A stretch of 64,000 nt of DNA from Deltaproteobacteria bacterium (GTDB lineage Bacteria > Myxococcota_A > Polyangia > Nannocystales > Nannocystaceae), in the NCBI GenBank assembly GCA_016709225.1, contig JADJEE010000001.1:2232001-2296000 (forward strand), in the 5' to 3' direction. A program made the position numbers and the translations under genes. This document shows positions 1 to 14,316 of the stretch, one piece after another. Within the stretch, counting starts at the first letter, position 1. Every line of letters begins with the position of its first letter. The notes beneath the pieces are model-generated. The model was not told where the DNA came from, ran no database searches, and saw only the letters and a list, made by a program, of their open reading frames with translations.

Positions 1-1778
<1,778 letters not shown>

Positions 1779-1782
<4 letters not shown>

Positions 1783-2402
1783 CGCGCGACGACAGCCTCG
1801 TCGTCGCGGGCGTCGATCCGGGCACCTGCGCCGAGGGGCCACACCGACGCTTCGCGCTGTGGCTGCAGGGCTGCACGCTGGCGTGTCCGGGCTGCTGCAA
1901 CCCGGAGTTGTTCGACGCCGACGCGGGGCGACGGCGCAACGTGTCGGAGCTGCTCACCGAGATCACCGCGGCGCCCGGCGGTGTCGAAGGCGTGACCGTG
2001 GTCGGTGGCGAGCCGCTGCAGCAGCTGCCCGCGCTCACGCGACTGCTGGCCGGCGTGGCGGCGAGCGGGCTCGGCGTGCTGGTGTTCACCGGCTACGAGC
2101 CCGACGAGGCCCGTGCGCTACCCGGCTTCGACGCGCTGTGGCAGTGCTGCGACACGCTGGTCGCCGGGCGCTTCGACGCGCGTCGCCGCGACGGCGCGCC
2201 GGCGTTCGTGGGCTCGCGCAATCAGACGCTGCTGCATCGCACCACGCGCTACGCCGCCGACGCGCTGTGGCAGGGCCCGCCGATGGCCGAGCTGGTGGTC
2301 GAGCCCGACGGCCGGGTTCGCCTCGTCGGTGCGCCGTCGACCGGTCTCGCGCTCGCGCGTGCGCTCGCAGGCCCGCGCGCCCTGCGGCTTGCGGACGCGT
2401 GA
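1779..2402 (+). CDS. 4Fe-4S single-cluster radical SAM protein (NrdG/PflA-activase-like)
   Basis: This 207-residue protein starts at a GTG overlapping the previous stop (GTGA). It carries the radical-SAM cysteine motif CTLACPGC (C-x3-C-x2-C) close to the N-terminus, followed by VVGGEPLQQ, the equivalent of the GGEP motif that contacts SAM. Size and layout match the short activase class (NrdG, PflA and relatives) that generates glycyl radicals. No anaerobic ribonucleotide reductase or glycyl-radical enzyme is encoded in the window, so the partner is unknown. A role as a standalone radical SAM enzyme acting with the upstream peptidase is possible but unsupported. Confidence 0.8.
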
Positions 2403-2429
2403 GCGACTGCGCGATGCTCCGCGGCACCC

Positions 2430-3122
2430 ATGGCGAAGGCGAGGCCCACCGCAAAGACCAAGGCGACCGCGAAGGCGAAGCCCAAGGCGAAGCCCACGCC
2501 CGTGTCCAAGGCGAAGCCCGCCGCGAAGCCCAAGGCCGCGTCCAAGGCGAAGCCCGCCGCGAAGCCCACGGCCGCGTCCAAGGCGAAGCCCGCCGCGAAG
2601 CCCACGCTGCCGCCGCCTGCGACCGGTGAGGGCGAGTCGCCTCGGCACTGGCTGATGAAGTCGGAACCCGATGCGTTCTCGATCGATCAGCTGGCCGCGA
2701 TGGGTCGCTCGCCGTGGGACGGCGTGCGCAACTTCATGGCCCGCAATCACATGGACACCATGAAGCTCGGCGACCGGGTGCTGTTCTATCACTCGAGCTG
2801 CAACCCGCCCGGCGTGGTCGGCATCGCCGCGGTGAGCCGCGAGAGCCACCCCGACCCGACCGCGTTCGACCCCGCCAGCAAGTACTACGACCCGGGCTCG
2901 AGCCGCGACCAGCCGCGTTGGCGCATGGTCGAGGTCGCGTTCGTCGCCAAGCTGCCGCAGATGGTCACGCTCGAGACCATCCGTGACACGCCGGAGCTGT
3001 CGGACATGGTCTTGGTGCGCGCCGGTCGGCTTTCGGTGCAGCCCATCACGCGGGCGCACTTCGAGCGCATCGTCGCGATGGGCGGCGGCTCGAGCGACGC
3101 CCGCGAACTCACGCGATCGTGA
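2430..3122 (+). CDS. EVE-domain protein with Lys/Ala/Pro-rich histone-H1-like tail
   Basis: The C-terminal ~155 residues (from about 72) form an EVE domain beginning HWLMKSEPDAFS and containing WDGVRNFMARNHM and VLFYHSS, as in thymocyte nuclear protein 1 relatives. These domains are thought to bind modified bases in DNA or RNA. The first ~60 residues are AKPKAKPT-type basic repeats resembling histone H1 tails, which plausibly bind nucleic acid non-specifically. Three tandem 36-bp units encode SKAKPAAKP(K/T)AA. The stop overlaps the convergent gene at 3109 by 14 bp. EVE identity is firm; the biological role is unknown. Confidence 0.85.
   Translation: MAKARPTAKTKATAKAKPKAKPTPVSKAKPAAKPKAASKAKPAAKPTAASKAKPAAKPTLPPPATGEGESPRHWLMKSEPDAFSIDQLAAMGRSPWDGVRNFMARNHMDTMKLGDRVLFYHSSCNPPGVVGIAAVSRESHPDPTAFDPASKYYDPGSSRDQPRWRMVEVAFVAKLPQMVTLETIRDTPELSDMVLVRAGRLSVQPITRAHFERIVAMGGGSSDARELTRS
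2505..2612 (+). repeat. Three tandem 36-bp coding repeats
   Basis: Units begin at 2505, 2541 and 2577 and each starts TCCAAGGCGAAGCCCGCC. They encode 12-residue SKAKPAAKP blocks inside the EVE gene. The unit is a multiple of three, so copy-number change would keep the frame. The last unit diverges at its end. Confidence 0.85.
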
Positions 3123-3681
3123 GCTGCGCGAGCGGGCGCGCGGCCATGCGCGCGCGCACGGTCAGCGTGGCGCGGGGATCGACCGCCGCGCGCTCGAGCA
3201 CGGGGGGCTCGCCCCACGCCGCCGCGATCGCGTCGTGCAGCGGGCCACGCACCCGCTCCCAGCCGGCGTCGTCGTTGGGCGCGCGCAGGCGATCGAGCAC
3301 GCGTACCTCGAGGCCGCCGGTGTCGAACGACAGCCGCCCCGCGAGGCTCGCGTGCGCCTGCAGCAGCCGCGCCGCGCGGATGACCCGCGCGAGCGCGACG
3401 CCGGCGGTGGCGGCCGCGTCGGCGGCCGGCTGACCGCGCTTGCGGTGGTAGGCCAGGCCGACACCGCCGCGGCTGCGATCGATCACGTAGTGCCCCTCGT
3501 GGCACACCAGCAGCACGCCGGGTCCCTCGCCGACGTGGGCGTAGTCGGCGACGTCGATCATGACGTCGTCGGTGAGCGCACCGGTGCGGATCCAGTCGTG
3601 GAAGACCGGGATGTAGTCGTCGAGCGCGGGGGTCTGCGGGCCGACGATCGCGAGCTTGAAGCCGTAGTTGAGCACGTGCAT
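3109..3681 (-). CDS. Conserved hypothetical protein following the nitrite/sulfite reductase
   Basis: I do not recognise a named family for this 190-residue protein, which starts MHVLNYGFKLAIVG. It lies 38 bp downstream of the siroheme reductase on the same strand, so it is probably co-transcribed. It has no signal peptide or membrane segment, and a central segment LLVCHEGHYVIDRS. Its position suggests a role linked to sulfite or nitrite reduction, such as assembly or regulation, but that rests on context only. The start at 3681 is the first ATG after the reductase stop; the open frame continues further upstream inside the reductase gene. Confidence 0.65.
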   Translation of the reverse strand: MHVLNYGFKLAIVGPQTPALDDYIPVFHDWIRTGALTDDVMIDVADYAHVGEGPGVLLVCHEGHYVIDRSRGGVGLAYHRKRGQPAADAAATAGVALARVIRAARLLQAHASLAGRLSFDTGGLEVRVLDRLRAPNDDAGWERVRGPLHDAIAAAWGEPPVLERAAVDPRATLTVRARMAARPLAQLTIA

Positions 3682-3719
3682 GGCGTAGTGGGGCGTTTCT
3701 CGCGGGGGTCGTGTCTCCG

Positions 3720-5978
<2,259 letters not shown>

Positions 5979-6071
5979 GGGTCGTCTTCTCGTCGTCACG
6001 CCACCGGGCGACGAAGCGCGCCCGTCCGGCCGAAGGTTGGCCGGTCACCCGTGGGGGAGTTGTCCCAAACC

Positions 6072-6085
6072 TGACCGTAAAGTCA
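6072..6085 (-). promoter_or_regulatory. Inverted repeat and -35-like box upstream of the reductase
   Basis: TGACCGTAAAGTCA has TGAC/GTCA half-sites 6 bp apart. Read on the minus strand it overlaps TTGACT, a near-consensus -35 box for the reductase gene. It sits ~95 bp before the reductase start in a 186-bp region (5979-6164) that is visibly more AT-rich than its surroundings. It could be an operator for a sulfur- or nitrogen-responsive regulator; no regulator is identified. Confidence 0.35.
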
Positions 6086-6164
6086 ATCTCACCCCCCTCG
6101 AAGGGCGCCGAACGCCCCGCAATTCATGGGCCTTTGGTAGATTGTTTTATACGGTATCCGGCCG

Positions 6165-7202
6165 CTAATTTGGGTCGCCGCCGGCGCCGTCGCGGGGTCC
6201 CAGCCAGGCGGCGCGGGTGTCCGCGTCCATCACCGCGGCGTCGAGCGAGCGACGGGTGAGCCGCTCGATCGTCGCGCGGTCCCAGCCGAACGCGGCCGCG
6301 CAGCGCAGGTACTCGTCGACCAGCTCCACGCCGAACAGCGCCGGATCGTCGGTCGCGAGCACGGCCGCGACGCCAGCATCGAGCAGCGCGGGCAGTGGAT
6401 GCGACGCGAGGTCGGCATGCACACCCAGCGCGACGTTGCTGCTCGGGCACACCTCGAGCACCACGCCGCGATCGGCGAGCTCGCGGACGAGGGCTGCGTC
6501 TTCGATCGCACGCACGCCGTGGCCGATGCGCGTGGCCCCGAGGCGATCGATCGCCGCACGCACACTGGCGGGACCGAGGAACTCGCCGGCGTGCGGCAAT
6601 GCGGCGAGTCCGGCCGCGCGTGCGCGCTCGAACACCGGCACCACCGCATCCAGCGGATGATCCGGCGCCTCGGGCCCCGCGAGTCCCAGCCCGGCGACCG
6701 CGGCCCGCTCACGCTCGGCGAGCGCGAGCGCGAACGCCAGGGTCGGCGCGGCCTGGTCGTCGAAGCCGCGCACGATGTCGAACACGTAGGCGATCGAGAC
6801 CCCGATCGCCGCCGCGGCCGCGCGACCGGCCAGCAGCCCCTCGCGCATCACCTCGAGCGGCACGCCCCGCGCCGCGTGGGTCATCGGCGTGAACGTCACC
6901 TCCGCGTGCACGACCCCACCGTCGCGCAGCCGCAGCGCCAGCGACGCGACCGCCTCGCACAGATCCTCGGGCGTCTGCAGACACCGCGACAGCGCCAGGT
7001 ACACGCGGATGAACGCCGCGAAGTCGGCAAAGCGATAGGCCGCCCGCACGCCTTCGATACCACCCTCGTCGCCGGGCAGGCGCACGCCGTGGCGCGCCGC
7101 GAGCCGCAGCGCCAGCGCGGCGTCGATCGAGCCCTCGAGGTGCACGTGTAGCTCCGCCTTGGGCAGCGCTGTGACGAAGGAACGGAGGTCGTCGTCGTCC
7201 AT
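6165..7202 (-). CDS. add: Adenosine deaminase
   Basis: This 345-residue protein of normal family length deaminates adenosine to inosine in purine salvage. Zinc ligands are visible in AELHVHLEGS (His19 and His21). The family signatures HAGEF (near residue 204), IGHGVRA, EVCPSSN and the TDDP pair (near 285) are all present in order. It is cytoplasmic with no signal. It is divergent from the NhaC gene with only 32 bp between the two starts, so the promoters must overlap. A related adenine deaminase activity cannot be excluded. Confidence 0.92.
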   Translation of the reverse strand: MDDDDLRSFVTALPKAELHVHLEGSIDAALALRLAARHGVRLPGDEGGIEGVRAAYRFADFAAFIRVYLALSRCLQTPEDLCEAVASLALRLRDGGVVHAEVTFTPMTHAARGVPLEVMREGLLAGRAAAAAIGVSIAYVFDIVRGFDDQAAPTLAFALALAERERAAVAGLGLAGPEAPDHPLDAVVPVFERARAAGLAALPHAGEFLGPASVRAAIDRLGATRIGHGVRAIEDAALVRELADRGVVLEVCPSSNVALGVHADLASHPLPALLDAGVAAVLATDDPALFGVELVDEYLRCAAAFGWDRATIERLTRRSLDAAVMDADTRAAWLGPRDGAGGDPN

Positions 7203-7234
7203 GCCCGGCTAGGGCGAGAGCGTAGAACAGATCG

Positions 7235-8713
7235 ATGCGCCCAAGCGCCCGCGCGTTGATGCTATGGTCGCTGCCGCCCCCCGTGTCGGACTCCGCCGCC
7301 ACGCCGCTGCCGCGACCGATCCCGCTGTGGGCCGCGGCGCTGCCGATCCTCGCCCTCATCGGCCTCTTGTCGCTGGTGATCCTGGTGTTGCCGAAGCTCC
7401 AGCCGGGGTTCGAGGGCACCGGGCACCTGCCGCTGGTCGCAGCCGCGGCGGTGGCGGCGATCGTCGCACGGGCCCACGGCCACCGCTGGGACGCGATCGA
7501 GTCTGGCATCGTCGAGGCGATCAAGCTGTCGATGGGCGCCATGCTGATCCTGTGCGTGATCGGCATGCTGATGGGCACGTGGATCGCCGCCGGTGTGGTG
7601 CCGGCGCTCATCCACTGGGGGCTCGATCTGCTGGCGCCGAGCTACTTCCTACCGACCGCCTGTGCGGTCTGCTCGGTCGTCAGCCTGGTGAGCGGATCGT
7701 CATGGTCGACCGCGGGCACGGTCGGGCTGGCGTTGGTCGGGGTCGGCACCGCGCTCGGCATCGATCCGGCCATGACCGCAGGCGCGGTCGTGAGCGGCGC
7801 GTACTTCGGCGACAAGCTCTCGCCGATGTCGGACACCACCAACCTGGCGCCGGCGATGGCCGGCACCGACCTGTTCTCCCACGTGCGGCACATGCTGTGG
7901 ACCACGGTGCCGTCGTGGAGCATCGCGATGCTCGCCTACGTGGTGCTCAGCCTGACGGTCGACGTCGATCCGAACGCCGGCTCGGTGGCGGCGATCCAGT
8001 CCGCGATCGAGGGCCGCTTCTCACCGGGGTTGCTGCACCTGATGCCACCGGTGGTCGTGATCGTGCTGGTGGCGCGGCGCATGCCCGCGCTGCCGACCCT
8101 CCTGCTCGGCGTGGTCATCGGCGGCCTGATCGCGGTCGCGTTCGAGTCGAGCACCCTGCCCGAGGTGCTCGACGCGGCGCTGCGCGGCTACAAGTCCGCC
8201 ACCGGCGACGCCGCGGTCGACGAGCTGCTCAGCCGCGGCGGGCTGTTCTCGATGGCCAACACCGTGCTGCTGATCCTGTGCGCGATGAGCTTCGGCGGCG
8301 TGATGGAGTCGTCGGGCATGCTCGCGGTGCTCGCCAGCTGGCTGCTGCGGCTGGCCCACTCGGCCGGCTCGCTCATCGCCGTCACGGTGCTGACCGCCTG
8401 CGGCATGAACGTCGTCGCAGCCGACCAGTACATCTCGATCGTGGTGCCCGGCCGGATGTTCGCACCGGCGTTCCGCGAGCGCGGGCTCGATCCCAAGAAC
8501 CTCTCGCGCGCGCTCGAGGACGGCGGCACGCTGACCTCCGCGATCGTGCCGTGGAACACCTGCGGCGCATTCATGGCCGCGACCCTGCTGGTCCCGACCG
8601 TCGACTACCTGCCCTACGCGGTGCTGAACTACATCAACCCGGTGGTCGCGATCGTGCTCGCGACGCTGGGCATCTCGATCGCCCGCGCGCCAGGTGCCGC
8701 GGGCTCCGGCTAG
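7235..8713 (+). CDS. nhaC: NhaC-family Na+/H+ antiporter
   Basis: This 492-residue integral membrane protein has about a dozen hydrophobic segments. It carries NhaC family signatures such as SGSSWSTAGTVG, GAYFGDKLSPMSDTTNLAPA and a late AADQYISIVVPGRMF. It probably exchanges cytoplasmic Na+ for H+ in ion and pH homeostasis; related family members exchange organic acids. The ATG at 7235 is used; an in-frame ATG at 7259 is an alternative. Its stop overlaps the convergent gene at 8710 by 4 bp. Confidence 0.9.
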   Translation: MRPSARALMLWSLPPPVSDSAATPLPRPIPLWAAALPILALIGLLSLVILVLPKLQPGFEGTGHLPLVAAAAVAAIVARAHGHRWDAIESGIVEAIKLSMGAMLILCVIGMLMGTWIAAGVVPALIHWGLDLLAPSYFLPTACAVCSVVSLVSGSSWSTAGTVGLALVGVGTALGIDPAMTAGAVVSGAYFGDKLSPMSDTTNLAPAMAGTDLFSHVRHMLWTTVPSWSIAMLAYVVLSLTVDVDPNAGSVAAIQSAIEGRFSPGLLHLMPPVVVIVLVARRMPALPTLLLGVVIGGLIAVAFESSTLPEVLDAALRGYKSATGDAAVDELLSRGGLFSMANTVLLILCAMSFGGVMESSGMLAVLASWLLRLAHSAGSLIAVTVLTACGMNVVAADQYISIVVPGRMFAPAFRERGLDPKNLSRALEDGGTLTSAIVPWNTCGAFMAATLLVPTVDYLPYAVLNYINPVVAIVLATLGISIARAPGAAGSG

Positions 8714-9627
8714 CCGCGCGCGGCACCGAAGCGCCAGGTCCAGGTGAGCCCACCGGCGGTGGGTCGCCCACGGCGATCGCCGTCGAGCCAGGCCCCGACC
8801 GAGCCGCCGCGTTCCCAGATGCGGTGCTTGTTGCGTCGGGTGACACCGACCGCGAGCAACACCGCGCCGGTGATGAGCATGAGCGATCCGTAGCTGACCC
8901 GCACGATCGAGAGCGCGAGCAGGCCCTTGCACTGATCACGGGTCGGCGTGGCGCCGATCGATTGCCAGCGCTCGCTGCAGTGCCCCGGCGCGCTCAACCA
9001 CACCATGCTGGCGGCCGAGGCGACCGAGAGCGTACCGAGCGGCACGAGGATCGAGCCGGCGATGATCTCGTCGTCGCCGTCGGGGGGCTCGCGGCCGGCG
9101 GTCTTGCGCAGGTCCCAGTAGCCGCCGACGACTCCGCCGGGCGGCTCCACCGAGGGCGCTGGCCCACCCTGCGTGGCGGCGTCGAGCGACGGTGGCGGCG
9201 GCGACTCGCGGAAGCGGCCGCGACTGGGCGCCGGCGGCTCCGGCTCGGGCTCGACGTCGTCCGGCGCGGCGTCGTCGCTCGACGCATCGTCGCGCACGAC
9301 GTCTGGGTCCGACGCGTCGTCCTGCGGTGCGCCTTCGCGGGGTGCGTCGTCGACGGGCGCATCGATCGCCTCGGCGTCGGCGCTCGGCGAGGGCTTCGCC
9401 GCAGCCGTGCGCGTGGGCGCAGCCACCAGCGTGCGTGCCCACGCCGGCTGTGGCACGGCCGTGCTCGCCACGGTGGTGCCGAGCAGCACGCACAGCCCCG
9501 CGCGAGCCGACCACGATCGGGCGCCCGCAACGACTGCGCACCTGCCTCGCGCACGCGCGTGCAGGCATGCGACGTCGTCGTGGCGTGCGACGTCGTCGTG
9601 CCCAAAGGCCGCATGCTGCGGTCGCAT
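8710..9627 (-). CDS. Hypothetical membrane/exported protein with acidic linker
   Basis: I do not recognise this protein of about 305 residues. It has a hydrophobic N-terminal segment ending STAVPQPAWA that could be a signal peptide, then a long Asp/Glu/Pro-rich low-complexity linker. The C-terminal part holds two predicted membrane helices (IIAGSILVPLGTLSVASAAS and a VRVSYGSLMLITGAVLLAVG segment). The start is uncertain: ATG 9627 leaves a long N-terminal region, and a later start nearer the hydrophobic segment is possible. Two-helix tails like this are common in uncharacterised myxobacterial envelope proteins. Function unknown. Confidence 0.55.
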   Translation of the reverse strand: MRPQHAAFGHDDVARHDDVACLHARARGRCAVVAGARSWSARAGLCVLLGTTVASTAVPQPAWARTLVAAPTRTAAAKPSPSADAEAIDAPVDDAPREGAPQDDASDPDVVRDDASSDDAAPDDVEPEPEPPAPSRGRFRESPPPPSLDAATQGGPAPSVEPPGGVVGGYWDLRKTAGREPPDGDDEIIAGSILVPLGTLSVASAASMVWLSAPGHCSERWQSIGATPTRDQCKGLLALSIVRVSYGSLMLITGAVLLAVGVTRRNKHRIWERGGSVGAWLDGDRRGRPTAGGLTWTWRFGAARG

Positions 9628-9805
9628 CGCGGCAAGCGTACCGGATCGCGACCATCGCCGCCTTCGCGCCGGTGATCGAGCGCGGGCCCACGCGCGGCCG
9701 GCTCCGCTCGGGTTGCGCCGGGTTTGGCACGACCCATGATGCGCCAGAGCCGAAGCGCCGATGTCCGCTGGTGGACGGCGTCGACTCGAATCGAAGGGAG
9801 CCGTC

Positions 9806-12463
<2,658 letters not shown>

Positions 12464-12477
12464 GTCGACCGCCACGG

Positions 12478-12513
12478 GCGGGTGATGCGGGCGCCTCGGC
12501 ACGCATCACCCGC
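12478..12513 (+). terminator. Strong hairpin after clpB
   Basis: A perfect 12-bp stem, GCGGGTGATGCG paired with CGCATCACCCGC, encloses a 12-nt loop. It starts 15 bp after the clpB stop. There is no T-tract, so termination may be Rho-assisted or the structure may protect the mRNA end. Confidence 0.6.
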
Positions 12514-12568
12514 ACTGCGCGCCCGTACAGAGCACCGCGGGGGGCGTCATTGCTGCTAGACTGCGGGG

Positions 12569-12585
12569 CCGAGATTCGATCTCGG
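12569..12585 (+). promoter_or_regulatory. Hairpin just upstream of the PASTA gene
   Basis: CCGAGAT and ATCTCGG form a perfect 7-bp stem with a 3-nt loop. It ends 11 bases before the start codon, so it would sequester or border the ribosome site. Function unproven. Confidence 0.35.
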
Positions 12586-12596
12586 CTGCTCGAGCG

Positions 12597-13376
12597 ATGA
12601 ACGACGCGCTGAAGATGTTCCTCATCGCGCTGGTGACGACGATCGCGTCTCAGCTCCTGCTGGGCCCGTACATCCTCAAGCTGCAGGGGGTCATGCCCAT
12701 CACGCCCACCACGGTGGCGCCGATGGTGGAGCAGAGCGTGCCCGCGCCGAGCGGCGGCGGGGTCGAGGGCGCCAAGCTGGCCGCACCGAACCTCGAGGGC
12801 ATCCTCGTCGACGAGGCGCGCGATCGCTGGCGCGCCAAGGGCATCGAGATCATCGAGGAGGACGAGCGAGACGGCTCGGGCGCCGAGCCCGGCACGATCC
12901 TGCAGCAGCGACCCGCCCCCGGCGCCGAGCTCTCGACCCGCGAGATCCGCGTGGTGGTGGCGCGCAAGAGCGAGGCGAGCAAGGTCCCGGACGTCACCGG
13001 CAAGGCCGTCGACGACGCGCGCAAGCAGCTCGAGGAGGCCGGTTTCGAGGTCCCCGCACCGTCGCCCGAGGCCTCCGAAAAGCCCGCCAACACCGTGCTG
13101 CGTCAGACCCCGGCGGCGGGCGAGGGCGCGAAGAAGGGCTCGGTCGTGCGACTGGTGATCGCCGAGCCGGCCGGCATCGAGGTGCCGAAGTTCACCGGCC
13201 TCTATCTGGGCAAGGCCAAGAAGGCGATCACCGACGCCGGCCTCGTGATCGGGCCGATCCGCCGGGTCGAGCACGCCGAGCTGGGCCAGGACTACGTGCT
13301 CAAGCAGACCCCGGTCGCGGGCGAGAAGGTCCCACCGGGCACCGAGGTCGAGCTCGTGGTCGTCGCGCCGAACTAG
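12597..13376 (+). CDS. Membrane-anchored PASTA-domain protein
   Basis: This 259-residue protein begins with one membrane helix (FLIALVTTIASQLLLG region) followed by three PASTA domains at about 62-120, 126-190 and 192-259. The domains show the repeated pattern of P-x-x-x-G followed by a QxP-type motif (LQQRPAPG, LRQTPAAG, LKQTPVAG). PASTA domains are known to bind muropeptides or beta-lactams when attached to kinases or PBPs. No catalytic domain is present here, so this may be a periplasmic cell-wall sensor or scaffold. Its TAG stop lies inside the left boundary of a CTAG repeat. Confidence 0.85.
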   Translation: MNDALKMFLIALVTTIASQLLLGPYILKLQGVMPITPTTVAPMVEQSVPAPSGGGVEGAKLAAPNLEGILVDEARDRWRAKGIEIIEEDERDGSGAEPGTILQQRPAPGAELSTREIRVVVARKSEASKVPDVTGKAVDDARKQLEEAGFEVPAPSPEASEKPANTVLRQTPAAGEGAKKGSVVRLVIAEPAGIEVPKFTGLYLGKAKKAITDAGLVIGPIRRVEHAELGQDYVLKQTPVAGEKVPPGTEVELVVVAPN

Positions 13377-13540
13377 TACCTCGACACAGCGATAGTGATG
13401 GGTCAGAACGCCGTCATGGCCGCGACTCCGCAAGGCGCCGTGCCGCCGGAATACCGGGCGTATTTCAAGGTGCGGCAACGCAGCGAGGCGCGGTCAGGGC
13501 GGTGTTATGGCCCGTCACTATCGCTGTGTCGAGGTACTAG
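13373..13540. repeat. CTAG-bounded inverted-repeat element, copy 1 (full, 168 bp)
   Basis: Both ends read inward as CTAGTACCTCGACACAGCG. The arms are identical for 26 bp and continue with only scattered mismatches to about 40 bp. This MITE-like or REP-like element fills the gap between two convergent genes and encodes no convincing protein. A further partial start of the same sequence (one mismatch) follows directly at 13537-13556. Confidence 0.85.
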
Positions 13541-13556
13541 TACCTCGACACGGCGA
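13537..13556. repeat. Partial repeat copy abutting copy 1
   Basis: CTAGTACCTCGACACGGCGA matches the end of the CTAG element with one substitution. It shares its CTAG with copy 1 and stops 4 bp before the stop codon of the DedA gene. Confidence 0.7.
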
Positions 13557-13560
13557 GCGC

Positions 13561-14271
13561 TCACGTCGGCGGGGGCTCGGGCGATCGTCGGGCGCGGATG
13601 AACTCGACGACGGCGGGGATCACCGAGACGATGATGATCGCGAAGATGACGTACGTGAAGTTCTTCTTCACGAACGGCAACTCGCCGAACTGGTTGCCGA
13701 GCAGCAGGAACGACCACACCCACGCGATGGCGCCGCTGACGTTGTAGAGCGCGAAGCGTGCGTAGCTCATCTCGCCGATGCCGGCCACGAACGGCGCGAA
13801 GGTGCGGATGATCGGGATGAAGCGCGCGAGGATGATGGTCTTGCCGCCGTGGCGGGCGTAGAAGGCCTGCGCGCGCATGAGGTGCTGGCGGTTGAGCAGC
13901 CGCGAGGTCTGGCTCGAGAACACCCTGGGCCCGAGCTTGCGACCGACCGCGTAGTTCACCGCGTCGCCCGCGATCGCGGCCACCGTGAGCGCCAGACCCA
14001 CGAGCCACACGTTGATGGGCGAGCCCTCGGTGGCCGACAGCGCGCCGACGGCGAACAGCAGCGAGTCGCCAGGCAAGAACGGCGTCACGACCAGCCCGGT
14101 CTCGGCGAACACCACCGCGAACAGCAGCACGTACAGCCAACCGCCGAAGTCGGCGGCCCAGCCGTTGAGGTAGCGATCGAGGTGCAGGACGATGTCGAAC
14201 AGCTGGCGCAACGGCTTGGTCTCGCGGACCGGATCTCTATCAGGTCGCGCGTCGCATGGGCACCACCCCAA
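13561..14271 (-). CDS. DedA-family membrane protein
   Basis: The protein has a hydrophobic core typical of DedA/VTT membrane proteins, including the conserved FLPGDSLLF and GRFIPIIRTFAPF-like stretch (ARFIPIIRTFAPFVAG). DedA proteins are implicated in lipid carrier recycling and membrane potential homeostasis in the inner membrane. No ATG start is available near the expected N-terminus. The frame allows TTG at 14271 (236 aa) or TTG at about 14211, so the start is uncertain. It is convergent with the PASTA gene, with the repeat elements between them. Confidence 0.85.
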   Translation of the reverse strand: MGWCPCDARPDRDPVRETKPLRQLFDIVLHLDRYLNGWAADFGGWLYVLLFAVVFAETGLVVTPFLPGDSLLFAVGALSATEGSPINVWLVGLALTVAAIAGDAVNYAVGRKLGPRVFSSQTSRLLNRQHLMRAQAFYARHGGKTIILARFIPIIRTFAPFVAGIGEMSYARFALYNVSGAIAWVWSFLLLGNQFGELPFVKKNFTYVIFAIIIVSVIPAVVEFIRARRSPEPPPT

Positions 14272-14316
14272 GCGGGCCTTGGGACCCGAGGCGACCGCCC
14301 GCCGACGCGGGCCGGC

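Noticed and set aside
2505..2612. Direct repeats resembling a CRISPR array
   Set aside because: They are contiguous, in frame and without spacers; they encode the basic tail of the EVE protein.
9731..9760. Possible sigma-54 promoter (TGGCACG) upstream of clpB
   Set aside because: The -12 GC does not occur at the required spacing from the -24 GG.
13395..13601. Small frame beginning MMGQNAVMAATPQGAV, also seen at 27205
   Set aside because: It is carried by the CTAG repeat and diverges where the repeat copy ends; no ribosome site or protein-like composition.
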